A DNA stretch of 35,883 nucleotides. It comes from Herbaspirillum frisingense (GTDB lineage Bacteria; Pseudomonadota; Gammaproteobacteria; Burkholderiales; Burkholderiaceae_D). Shown here in pieces: positions 1 through 6,215 of this stretch. The position numbers and the translations under genes were made by a program. Below the pieces are notes generated by a model. The model saw nothing but the letters and a program-made list of their open reading frames with translations. It was not told the DNA's origin and did no database searches. The DNA lies in NCBI GenBank assembly GCA_009914615.1, contig WNDX01000030.1:1-35883 (forward strand). Direction: 5' to 3'. Position 1 is the first letter of the stretch. Each line of letters starts with the position of its first letter.

Positions 1-50
1 TGAGAACCTCTATATTCTCACTTTGGGCACTCGATGCCGCCGGAACGTGA

Positions 51-206
51 GGATCCACCTCTTACCGCAACTCCCTCACTTCAACTTTAGCATCTCGCCC
101 TTACGGGGGAGGCGTCCATTCCATTTCCTATGATCGCAAGTCGGGCTGGCGGATCGAATCGCTCTACCACCCGTACTGGAATCTCTACGAGGCCCTCGTC
201 GAATAG
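51..206 (+). pseudogene. Unassigned open segment, possible gene 3' remnant
   Basis: A frame open for 51 codons ends at TAG 204-206 and is closed upstream by TGA at 48-50. It has no ATG, GTG or TTG start. Its tail reads SLYHPYWNLYEALVE, which looks protein-like, and base composition here is less GC-rich than in the genes that follow. Bases 1-20 hold a 6-bp inverted repeat (TGAGAA / TTCTCA). I do not recognise the family. It may be a decayed gene end or chance. Nothing convincing was seen in 207-337 apart from a small GGCAGCA/TGCTGCC hairpin at 262-278 without a T tail. Confidence 0.2.
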
Positions 207-337
207 CCGTCCGAAGCCTTCTCGCCAAGACGATTCGCCTCGCCCTGGCTGGCGTCCTGACGGCAGCACGCTGCTGCCCTTCCAGCGGCTGTTCCTGATG
301 GTGACGGTGTAACAAGCGCGTGGACGCACGCGCCGCG

Positions 338-949
338 CTACAGGCCGGGTACGAAGGAGCGATGCCTGATGACCCGATCGATCAATCCCCACTCCAGCGC
401 TTCCTCCGCGCTCATGTAGCGATCGCGATCCAGCGTGCGCTCGACTTCTTCATAACTCCGGCCGCAGTGCTCGGCATACAGGCCGGTGATGCGGCGCTTG
501 GTCTTCTGCATCTCTTCCGCATGGATGAAGACATCCGAAGCCTGCCCCTGAAAACCGCCCAGCGGTTGGTGCACATGCAGGCTGGCATTGGCCAGCGCGG
601 TGCGGTGCCCGGGCTCGCCGGCCATCAGCAGGAAGGATCCCATCGAACGCGCCGTGCCCATGCATAGCGTGTGCACCGGCGCGGTGATGAATTGCATGGT
701 GTCGTACATGGCCAAACCGCTGGTGACCACGCCGCCGGGGGAATTGATGTAGAGATGAATGGGCTTGTCGGGATCTTCCGATTCAAGGAACAGCAACTGC
801 TCGCAGACCAGGGCGGCGGCGTTATCGTTGACCTCGCCGTTGAGGAAGATGATGCGTTCGCGCAGCAGGCGCGAGTAGATATCGAAGGAACGTTCTCCCC
901 GGCTGGATTGCTCCACCACCATGGGGACGAGCTGCATCGTATCGCGCAT
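338..949 (-). CDS. clpP: ClpP-type ATP-dependent protease proteolytic subunit
   Basis: This is the 203-residue serine peptidase subunit of the Clp protease (family S14). It should form the barrel that degrades proteins fed by a ClpX or ClpA unfoldase in the cytoplasm. The triad is complete: Ser102 in [13 protein letters not shown], His127 in LHVHQPLGG and Asp176 in [13 protein letters not shown], each exactly five residues after the E. coli mature positions 97, 122 and 171. The usual A-A-S-M around the nucleophile is A-R-S-M here. The start is set by a strong AGGAAAGGAG site upstream of ATG 949. No tig, clpX or lon gene is adjacent, so it is probably a second, stand-alone paralogue and not the housekeeping clpP. 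Identity as a ClpP fold is secure; its partner is unknown. Confidence 0.93.
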   Translation of the reverse strand: MRDTMQLVPMVVEQSSRGERSFDIYSRLLRERIIFLNGEVNDNAAALVCEQLLFLESEDPDKPIHLYINSPGGVVTSGLAMYDTMQFITAPVHTLCMGTARSMGSFLLMAGEPGHRTALANASLHVHQPLGGFQGQASDVFIHAEEMQKTKRRITGLYAEHCGRSYEEVERTLDRDRYMSAEEALEWGLIDRVIRHRSFVPGL

Positions 950-1009
950 GGGCGACTCCTTTCCTGATCCGGACGGGATGAGTGATTGCGAAAAGCGTTG
1001 CGAACAGCG

Positions 1010-1438
1010 TCAGGCGGCGCACAGGAAAACCGGGCCGCCGTCGTTGGCCGCCTCGGCGGGCGCGCCGACCGCGTGCACGATGGTGAGCACGGTGCCGCCG
1101 CCGGCCGCTGCTTCCAGGCGCAGCGCGACTTCGCTTTCGATAAAGGGTGGATGGCGTTCGCGCATCGCATAGCGGATTTCGCGACCGGGCACCGCATGCA
1201 GCGGTTCCGGCGACGCCAGGTCCCGATCCGGCAGCCAGTGCTCACGTAAGGCCGGGACGCTGATAGCGCGCCACACCTTGTCGAGCGATGCGTCGAGCCG
1301 GTATTGCTGTACCAGGGTCTCGCCGCGGCCGCGGCCGTGGTCGTGGCTGTCGTGGCTGTCGTGGCTGTCGTGGCTGTCGTGGCTGTCGTGGCTGTCGTGG
1401 CCGCTGTCGTCGCTACCGACGCTGTCGTCGTTCTTCAT
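1010..1438 (-). CDS. SRPBCC (AHSA1-like) protein with His-Asp-Ser repeat N-terminus
   Basis: A 142-residue protein. Residues ~1-37 are acidic and His-rich, with GHD followed by six SHD triplets encoded by a 9-bp tandem repeat. Residues ~40-140 resemble the START/Bet v1-like fold of the AHSA1 (Hsp90-ATPase activator homologue) family, seen as a V-W-R-A-I-S opening, a W-L-P-D segment and alternating beta strands. Such proteins bind hydrophobic ligands, but no substrate can be inferred. Its ATG lies inside the stop region of the upstream ArsR gene (ATGA overlap at 1435-1438), so the two are translationally coupled, an arrangement common for ArsR/SRPBCC pairs. The repeat could bind metal ions, but that is inference. 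No Cys ligand accompanies it. Confidence 0.75.
   Translation of the reverse strand: MKNDDSVGSDDSGHDSHDSHDSHDSHDSHDSHDHGRGRGETLVQQYRLDASLDKVWRAISVPALREHWLPDRDLASPEPLHAVPGREIRYAMRERHPPFIESEVALRLEAAAGGGTVLTIVHAVGAPAEAANDGGPVFLCAA
1340..1402. repeat. 9-bp tandem repeat (6 perfect + 1 variant copy)
   Basis: Six identical copies of GTCGTGGCT run from 1340 to 1393, followed by a variant GTCGTGGCC at 1394-1402. Read on the minus strand they encode Ser-His-Asp units of the SRPBCC protein. The unit length is a multiple of three, so gain or loss of copies would change protein length and leave the frame intact. Confidence 0.95.
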
Positions 1439-1749
1439 TGATCCATGTCCTTGAGCAAGGTCTTCAATGCGTCCACGCGCGCAGGCCAGTAGGCGCGGTA
1501 CTTGTCCAGCCAGCCAGCGATGGCGCCGATGCCGTCGGGGCTGACCTGGTAGTGAACGAAACGTCCTTGCCGCTCTTCGCGCACCAGGCCGGCCTGACGC
1601 AGCACCGCGAGATGCTGGGACATGGCCGACTGGCTGATCGTCATCCCTTCGCGCAGGGCGCTGGCATGCATGATGCCTTGCGCCAGCCGGTCGAAGATCA
1701 GCCGGCGGGTGGGATCGGCGAGAGCTTTGAAGACGTCGTTTTCATTCAT
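1435..1749 (-). CDS. ArsR-family winged-helix transcriptional regulator
   Basis: A 104-residue ArsR/SmtB-type repressor. The winged helix-turn-helix covers residues ~6-80: ALADPTRRLIFDRL, then a recognition helix around SQSAMSQHLAVLRQAGLV and the wing ERQGRFVHY. The C-terminal W-L-D-K-Y-R-A-Y-W segment is typical of the subgroup that precedes SRPBCC genes. No Cys pair is present, so classical metal sensing is unlikely. I take ATG 1749; a GTG three codons upstream (1758) is in frame, and neither has a good Shine-Dalgarno site. It overlaps the downstream SRPBCC gene by 4 bp and likely controls that operon. Confidence 0.85.
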   Translation of the reverse strand: MNENDVFKALADPTRRLIFDRLAQGIMHASALREGMTISQSAMSQHLAVLRQAGLVREERQGRFVHYQVSPDGIGAIAGWLDKYRAYWPARVDALKTLLKDMDQ

Positions 1750-1762
1750 GAACAACACATTA

Positions 1763-1783
1763 GCGTATACTTATATATCACGC
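1763..1783 (-). promoter_or_regulatory. AT-rich putative promoter/operator of arsR-SRPBCC
   Basis: Just upstream of the ArsR start lies an AT-rich block, GCGTGATATATAAGTATAC plus GC on the minus strand. It is bounded by GCGT/ACGC and contains TATAAG and TATACG, which could serve as -10 elements. The position and imperfect symmetry fit an autoregulated ArsR promoter. No clear -35 element is seen. Confidence 0.35.
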
Positions 1784-1925
1784 AAGCCACCATTGCAGGT
1801 TTCTTTCGCCATCGATGCCGGCGCAGCGACGTTGGCTGGCCTCGCCCCGATTCTCGCGAACACTTTGACAAACCCGCGACTAGGTTGAGAAGATCGGCAT
1901 TCGCCCACTCCCGCACAGGCTCACC

Positions 1926-2159
1926 ATGGCATCTTCGGACATCCCGCTCCTCCGCTTCGATGTTTTCGGCAAGCACCTGGGCGTGCGCCGGCTGCAGGAC
2001 GGGTGGAAGGTCTACACGCTGGGTAACGACGGCAAGCTCGGCGCCTCGGGCATCGTCATTCCCGATTTCGTGGAAGAGGCCGAGTTGTCGACCTTCCTGG
2101 GCGACCTGTTCCACGAGTCGGCGCGGCCCGGCGTGGATGAGGTGCGGCGGCTGGATTGA
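1926..2159 (+). CDS. Conserved small protein, DUF7661-like
   Basis: A 77-residue soluble protein with the layout I associate with DUF7661: an early F-D-V-F-G segment, then V-R-R-L-Q-D-G-W-K-V-Y, a G-N-D-G-K turn, IVIPDFV, and a final acidic helix containing LGDLFHE. No signal peptide, membrane helix or catalytic motif is visible. It starts at ATG 1926 behind a weak AGG at a short distance. It is transcribed away from the ArsR operon and stands alone before a 14-bp-stem terminator. Function is unknown, and the family name is from memory of the pattern. Confidence 0.7.
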   Translation: MASSDIPLLRFDVFGKHLGVRRLQDGWKVYTLGNDGKLGASGIVIPDFVEEAELSTFLGDLFHESARPGVDEVRRLD

Positions 2160-2514
2160 ATGTCCGGATAACGCCGCCGGCGCCATCCGCTGGGCATGCT
2201 GTCCAGGGTCGATAAGCGGCCACCGCACGCTCCCGGTGGGCTGCACGACCTCATTCCACCTCTCGCACGGGAAAGACCGCTCATCAACCGCTTGTTCATG
2301 GCCTGCATCGCCACGCTCGCGGTGCTGCCCCTCCCCTTCCCAGCCGCGCCCAATCGCGTCCGCCGGCGCCGACATGAGGATCGCCATGGCCATCCGGCCG
2401 GAAGAAGTGAAGCAGACCGGCCGGCTTTGCCTGGACGGCAAGGCCGAGCAGCGGTTCTCGCTGCAGGACCGCACTGGCATGGCGGCGACGCCGTGAAGCC
2501 GGCGGATGATGGAA
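2160..2514. other. Intergenic stretch without a supported gene
   Basis: No good coding signal was seen. The best candidate is a 40-codon plus-strand frame from ATG 2374 to 2496, containing RPEEVKQTGRLCLDGKAEQ. It has no Shine-Dalgarno site and no recognised family, so it is not called as a gene. Confidence 0.5.
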
Positions 2515-2546
2515 ACAAGAAAGCCCGCGCGGGCGGGCTTTCTTGT
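2515..2546. terminator. Perfect 14-bp-stem hairpin terminator, convergent
   Basis: ACAAGAAAGCCCGC (2515-2528) pairs perfectly with GCGGGCTTTCTTGT (2533-2546) around a 4-nt loop. Short T-rich and A-rich arms flank the GC core on both strands. It sits between the DUF7661-like gene and the oppositely oriented VOC gene, so it may serve both directions. Confidence 0.8.
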
Positions 2547-2572
2547 CCTGCAGGTGCGCCGGTGTTATGCGA

Positions 2573-2950
2573 TCAGCCGGCGGCAGCAGTCGCCCGATAG
2601 GCGCGACTGGAAATCGACACCGAATTGCCATCGGGATCCTTGGCATTGGCGAAGGCATAGCCGTTGGCCTGATGCGTGGCCCCGAACTCCAGGCCCTGTC
2701 GCGCGCATTGCGCCTTGAAGCCATCGACGTCCGGCACGCTGAACATCAGTTTCACGCCGGCCTGGCCCAGCTTCACCGACTTCGCCGCCTGGTGGATCAG
2801 GATATTCGCGCCGCCTTCGGGCGCCGACAGTTCGATCAGGCCTTCCACCATCTCGCCCGACGAGACGAAACCGAAATGGCGGTGATAGAACTCGGCGCTG
2901 GCGGCCGGGTCACGGGCGTAAATCAGGAGGGTGTTGAGCACTGCGGGCAT
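2573..2950 (-). CDS. VOC (glyoxalase/bleomycin resistance) family protein
   Basis: A 125-residue single-module vicinal-oxygen-chelate protein with the beta-alpha-beta-beta-beta pattern: NTLLIYARDPAASAEFYHRH at the start, FGFVSSGEMVEGLIEL in the first module, and the family hallmark DPDGNSVSI near the C-terminus. These proteins are metal-dependent lyases or dioxygenases, or drug-binding proteins; which one cannot be read here. The usual C-terminal Glu ligand position (N-x-hydrophobic-E) is replaced by Ser in N-S-V-S-I, so a metal enzyme role is doubtful. ATG 2950 with GGGAAT at good spacing is preferred to an upstream in-frame ATG. Its role is unlinked to its neighbours. Confidence 0.82.
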   Translation of the reverse strand: MPAVLNTLLIYARDPAASAEFYHRHFGFVSSGEMVEGLIELSAPEGGANILIHQAAKSVKLGQAGVKLMFSVPDVDGFKAQCARQGLEFGATHQANGYAFANAKDPDGNSVSISSRAYRATAAAG

Positions 2951-3031
2951 GGCGATTCCCGGTTCGTTGTCGTTGCGGCGCACTCTAGCAAGGAAGCCGG
3001 CGGCAGGCAACGAGGTCGCGCATGGCGCTGT

Positions 3032-3595
3032 TTATCTGCGCACCAGGGCGACGACATAGGTACAGGGCTGCGCCCCGGGATTGGAAAAGGTACAGGCCGC
3101 CGGCGGCCCCAGTTGCAGGCAGTCGCCGGCATCGAGGATGTGGCTTTGCGCGCCCTCTTCGAACACCAGCGTGCCGCTGCGCACCCAGATCTGCTGATGC
3201 AGGAAGCTGAAGGCCGACGAGGGATAGCTCACGCGCTGGCGCGCCGGCAGCGTGACTTCGATCAGTTCCAGCATGCCGCCGCCGCGCGGGGAGACCGCGC
3301 GACGGGTATAGCCGGTTTCCGGATCCTGCCAGACCGGCTGCTCGGCGGCCCGGCTCACGCGCTCGCCGGCCTGCTCGGACAAGGCCAGCAGCATCGACAA
3401 TTGCAGGCCGAAGGCGCCCGACAGGCGACCGAGGATGGTGGCAGTAGGACTGGCTTCGCCGCGCTCGACCTTGCTGATCATGGCCTTGGAGACGCCCGAG
3501 CGCTCCGCCAGCCCGGCCAGCGACCAACCGCGCGCTTCGCGCTCGATGCGCACGCGCGCCGAGATGGCCGAGGTCGGATCGACAGCGTCGTTCAT
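3032..3595 (-). CDS. XRE-family regulator with C-terminal cupin domain
   Basis: A 187-residue regulator. Residues ~10-65 form an XRE helix-turn-helix (WSLAGLAERSGVSKAMISKV, then ERGEASPTATILGRLSGAFG). Residues ~105-187 form a cupin barrel that probably binds a small effector (FSFLHQQIWVRSGTL, then DAGDCLQLGPPAACTF). The ATG at 3595 overlaps the TGA of the GNAT gene by 4 bp, so the two are co-translated. The XRE-cupin/GNAT pairing recurs in proteobacteria, where the regulator likely controls the operon; a candidate operator lies at 4141-4156. The ligand is unknown. Confidence 0.88.
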   Translation of the reverse strand: MNDAVDPTSAISARVRIEREARGWSLAGLAERSGVSKAMISKVERGEASPTATILGRLSGAFGLQLSMLLALSEQAGERVSRAAEQPVWQDPETGYTRRAVSPRGGGMLELIEVTLPARQRVSYPSSAFSFLHQQIWVRSGTLVFEEGAQSHILDAGDCLQLGPPAACTFSNPGAQPCTYVVALVRR

Positions 3596-4113
3596 GTGGA
3601 GCGGCCGTCCGGATCGCTGCGCTGGTCCAGCGTCAGTTGCAGGAAGGCCAGATCCAGCCACTTGCCGAACTTGGTGCCGACCTGCTTCAGATGTCCGACG
3701 TGGTCGAAGCCCAGCTTCTCGTGCAGGCGAATGGAGCCATTGTTGCTGGCGTCGATGCCGGCCACCATCACGTGCTTGCCGATGGCGCGCGCCTTGGCGA
3801 TCAGGGCTTGCATCAGCGCGTCGCCGATGCCCTTGCCGCGATGATCCTTGTGGACGTACACCGAATGCTCGACGGTATGGCGGTAACCGTCGAAGGCACG
3901 CCAGTCGCCGAAGCTGGCGTAGCCCAGCACGGTGTCGCCCTCGACCGCTACCAGCACCGGATAGCCGCTCTGGCGGCGGGCCGCCAGCCAGTCCTGACGA
4001 TTTTGCTCATCGACTTCGGTTTCGTTCCAGATGGCGGTGGTGTTGGCGACCGCGTCGTTGTAGATCACCGTGACGCCGGGAATATCGGCCTTGTCGGCTT
4101 CGCGTATCTGCAT
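3592..4113 (-). CDS. GNAT N-acetyltransferase, phosphinothricin/methionine-sulfone type
   Basis: A 173-residue acetyl-CoA-dependent N-acetyltransferase. The opening I-R-E-A-D-K-A-D-I-P, the IYNDAVANTTAIWNE segment and the acetyl-CoA loop DHRGKGIGDALMQALIAKA (residues ~94-112) match the PAT/MnaT (YncA) subgroup. That subgroup acetylates phosphinothricin, methionine sulfone or methionine sulfoximine; the actual substrate is not proven. GIDASNNGSIRLHEKLGF is the typical motif B helix. The start is supported by GGAG seven bases upstream. It is the first gene of a two-gene operon with the XRE-cupin regulator, behind a promoter with a perfect TATAAT. Confidence 0.88.
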   Translation of the reverse strand: MQIREADKADIPGVTVIYNDAVANTTAIWNETEVDEQNRQDWLAARRQSGYPVLVAVEGDTVLGYASFGDWRAFDGYRHTVEHSVYVHKDHRGKGIGDALMQALIAKARAIGKHVMVAGIDASNNGSIRLHEKLGFDHVGHLKQVGTKFGKWLDLAFLQLTLDQRSDPDGRST

Positions 4114-4140
4114 GGATGGCTCCGTGGATTGTTCATTTTG

Positions 4141-4160
4141 ATGGAATTTCGTCCATTATA
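4141..4160 (-). promoter_or_regulatory. GNAT-XRE promoter with candidate operator
   Basis: On the minus strand a perfect TATAAT (4155-4160) is followed at once by ATGGACGAAATTCCAT (4141-4156), an inverted repeat with 5-bp arms ATGGA/TCCAT. It lies between the -10 and the GNAT start, where a bound repressor would block initiation. The -35 is poor. The XRE protein of the same operon is the natural candidate to bind it (inference). Confidence 0.5.
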
Positions 4161-4202
4161 GTGCGCAATCGAAAGCCGACCCGAAACACGCCTGCTGTTG
4201 CC

Positions 4203-5102
4203 TTATCCGGGCAGCGCCATCTCGTTGGCGATCCACGCCACCGCCGACGCATGCCGCGGCTGCCAGCCCAATTCGCGCCGGGCCCGCAGCGCGCGCACGC
4301 GGCTGTTCGATCCCAACGAATAGCGCGCCTTGTTCAGGCCCCACAGGGCGATCGCCTCTTCTTCACTCAGGTGCTCGATGCGCTCGATGCGCATGCGGCG
4401 CGCGATGGCTTCCGCCATCTCGGCGTAGGAGGATTCGCCGTTCTCGGCGAAATAGAAACCCTGCGTATCCGGCCGCTCCAGCACCAGTTGATACAGCGCG
4501 CAGACGTCATCCAGGTGCACGGTGGACCAGCGATTGACGCCGCGGCCCACGATGCGCACCGCGCCGCTGTCGCGCGCCTGGGCAACCAGCGCGGGAATCT
4601 GCACGCTGTCGGGCTGCAGGCCCTTGCCGTGTCCGTAGATCAGCGTATTGCACACCACGACGCCGCGCATGCCGGGCGTGGCCAGGATGCGCTGGTCCAG
4701 TTCATAGCGCGCCCATTTTTCGGCGCCCACCACCAGCGGCGTGCTTTCATCGAAGATCTGTCCGGTCAGCACGTTGCCGGCCACGGCGTCGCCCACCTGG
4801 CTGGATCCGCTGGTGTGCAGCAGGATCTTGCCGCTGCCGGCCAGGCCGGCGATCAGGGCTTCGATGGCCGGGCGGTGGTCGCTGCTGGCGCAGTTGATCA
4901 CGGCGTCGGCGCGCGCGGCTTCGGCGGCCAACAGGGCGCTGTCGTCCAGGGTGCCGATGACGGGTTCGATGCCGATGGCGCGCAGCGCATCGGACTTGGC
5001 CGGGTCGCGCGCCAGGCCGCGGATGACGTGGCCGGCCGCAGCGAGGTGGCGACCGACGGTGCCGCCGATGTAGCCGGTGGCGCCGGTGATGAAGATATGC
5101 AT
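4203..5102 (-). CDS. NAD(P)-dependent epimerase/dehydratase-family (extended/atypical SDR) protein
   Basis: A 299-residue Rossmann-fold protein. The nucleotide-binding GATGYIG is at residues 7-13, followed by GLARDPAKSDAL and the acidic end of the second strand. ADAVINCASSDHRPAIEALI and HTSGSSQVGD are the expected cofactor-side elements. A clean Y-x-x-x-K pair is not evident (the region reads GAEKWARYELDQR and TLIYGHGKG), so it may be an atypical SDR. The C-terminal half, with SSYAEMAEAIARRM and RRELGWQP, is typical of sugar- or steroid-type extended SDRs. The substrate is unknown. It is monocistronic and divergent from the duplicated hypothetical gene at 5284. Confidence 0.82.
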   Translation of the reverse strand: MHIFITGATGYIGGTVGRHLAAAGHVIRGLARDPAKSDALRAIGIEPVIGTLDDSALLAAEAARADAVINCASSDHRPAIEALIAGLAGSGKILLHTSGSSQVGDAVAGNVLTGQIFDESTPLVVGAEKWARYELDQRILATPGMRGVVVCNTLIYGHGKGLQPDSVQIPALVAQARDSGAVRIVGRGVNRWSTVHLDDVCALYQLVLERPDTQGFYFAENGESSYAEMAEAIARRMRIERIEHLSEEEAIALWGLNKARYSLGSNSRVRALRARRELGWQPRHASAVAWIANEMALPG

Positions 5103-5283
5103 GGCGTCTCTGGTTATCTGTCTTGTGGGAAGACGTCATCGTACACAAATTCCGCCGGCCGGTCGGTGTGCGCGGCCGCTCGCTCGCCATTGCGTCTTTT
5201 ATAGTTGACCGGATGCAAGGGAAAGCGCCACTATCGGGGCTGAGGCCTATTTCCGCCGGGCAGCCGCCCGCAATGACAGCGAC

Positions 5284-5715
5284 ATGACACAACACTACGG
5301 CGCGACCTATCGCGGCAAGCACATCAGCGTGAACTGCACGCAACAGCGCGACGGCGACGTCATCTGCACGGTCAGCATCGACGGCGACGACTATCCCAGC
5401 CTGCGCGGCAATCCCTTCGGTTCATTGGCGTCGGCACAGGTCGCCGGCGCCGGCTTCGCGCGCGCGATGATCGATACCCAGCTGGACAACGACCTGACCG
5501 AACATCGCGGCTACTTCATCCGCGTCACCAGCAGCGAACAGCGCGACGGTAGCTGGATGGGCCACTACCAGTTGCATCGCAACGACAATCCGGTGGCCTT
5601 CCGCCGCGTCACCTGCGACGACTTTCGCGGCAATTCCCAGGTGGAAGCGGAAGCGTATGCCATCGCCATGGCCTGCCAGGCGGTGGATGCGGATATCGCG
5701 GCGGGGAAACTTTAG
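5284..5715 (+). CDS. Hypothetical protein with two internal repeats
   Basis: A 143-residue soluble protein that I cannot assign to a named family. It consists of two similar halves of ~60 residues. The first begins YRGKHISVNCTQQRDGD and the second HRGYFIRVTSSEQRDGSW; both continue to a D/N-D-x-P turn and end in an Ala-rich helix closing with A-M-I-D or Q-A-V-D. This looks like a duplicated small alpha/beta domain. No signal peptide or transmembrane segment is present. The Shine-Dalgarno site before ATG 5284 is weak. It ends just before a convergent hairpin terminator. Confidence 0.72.
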   Translation: MTQHYGATYRGKHISVNCTQQRDGDVICTVSIDGDDYPSLRGNPFGSLASAQVAGAGFARAMIDTQLDNDLTEHRGYFIRVTSSEQRDGSWMGHYQLHRNDNPVAFRRVTCDDFRGNSQVEAEAYAIAMACQAVDADIAAGKL

Positions 5716-5735
5716 CGTCGGGAGCTCAAGCCGTA

Positions 5736-5761
5736 AAAAAGGCCGCTCATGCGGCCTTTTT
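5736..5761. terminator. Convergent hairpin terminator
   Basis: AAAAAGGCCGC (5736-5746) pairs with GCGGCCTTTTT (5751-5761) around a 4-nt loop, giving U-tracts on both strands. It terminates the gene ending at 5715. On the minus strand it overlaps the last codons (Lys-Lys-Ala-Ala) and the stop of the ArsR gene. Confidence 0.85.
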
Positions 5762-6079
5762 GCTTGGCGGGGAGAAACTTTCAGCCTGCGACAGGATGGC
5801 CGTCAACAAACCGGGGAAACGGCTTTCGATGTCGGCGCGGCGCAGGGTATTCATGTGCGAGGTGCCGGTGCTCTCGGTCAGCACCAGGCCGGCCTCGCGC
5901 AGCACCTTGAAGTGGTGCGAGACGGTGGACTTGGGCCGGCCGCCGTCCAACTCGCCGCAGGTCGCGCATTCGACGCGCGCCAGGTGGCGCACGATCTCCA
6001 GGCGGATCGAATCGCTCAGCGCGTAGAGCACGCGCTCCAGCAGGAACTCATCGGCAGCGGGGTGTTTGTAGGGACGCAT
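5747..6079 (-). CDS. ArsR-family transcriptional regulator, divergent from xenA
   Basis: A 110-residue winged-helix repressor: VLYALSDSIRLEIVRHLA, ECATCGELDGGRPKSTVSHH, then FKVLREAGLV and the wing TESTGTSHMNTLRR. The CATCGEL segment keeps a Cys-x-x-Cys in helix 3, which could sense a metal or an electrophile/thiol-reactive ligand. ATG 6079 is chosen; a TTG two codons upstream (6085) lies at better distance from AAGGTG and is a real alternative. The gene is divergent from xenA, with a perfect 16-bp palindrome between them, so repression of the ene-reductase and itself is the likely job. Confidence 0.88.
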   Translation of the reverse strand: MRPYKHPAADEFLLERVLYALSDSIRLEIVRHLARVECATCGELDGGRPKSTVSHHFKVLREAGLVLTESTGTSHMNTLRRADIESRFPGLLTAILSQAESFSPPSKKAA

Positions 6080-6118
6080 GGGCAAGATGATACACCTTGG
6101 GTTATACTCCTTCCATAT

Positions 6119-6134
6119 TTCGAATATATTCGAA
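6119..6134. promoter_or_regulatory. Perfect 16-bp palindrome, probable ArsR operator
   Basis: TTCGAATATATTCGAA is fully self-complementary and sits in the arsR-xenA divergent intergenic region, about 40 bp from the regulator start and about 80 bp from xenA. AT-rich palindromes of this kind are typical ArsR/SmtB operators. Confidence 0.75.
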
Positions 6135-6215
6135 CTAACGAAGCATCACCAGATACATTCAGGGGACAAGTTTTCCCTTTCCCGACAACAACCCATTCGA
6201 TAGCAACAACCCAAC

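Noticed and set aside
262-278. Hairpin as terminator of the clpP gene or the left-edge frame
   Set aside because: Seven-bp stem with a 3-nt loop but no T tail on either strand.
1288-2496. A 402-codon plus-strand frame crossing the ArsR and SRPBCC genes
   Set aside because: Covers two well-supported genes on the opposite strand and the DUF7661-like gene in another frame; begins with translated repeat RGCRGCRGC.
2374-2496. A 40-codon plus-strand gene
   Set aside because: No ribosome site and no recognisable pattern; left as part of the intergenic stretch.
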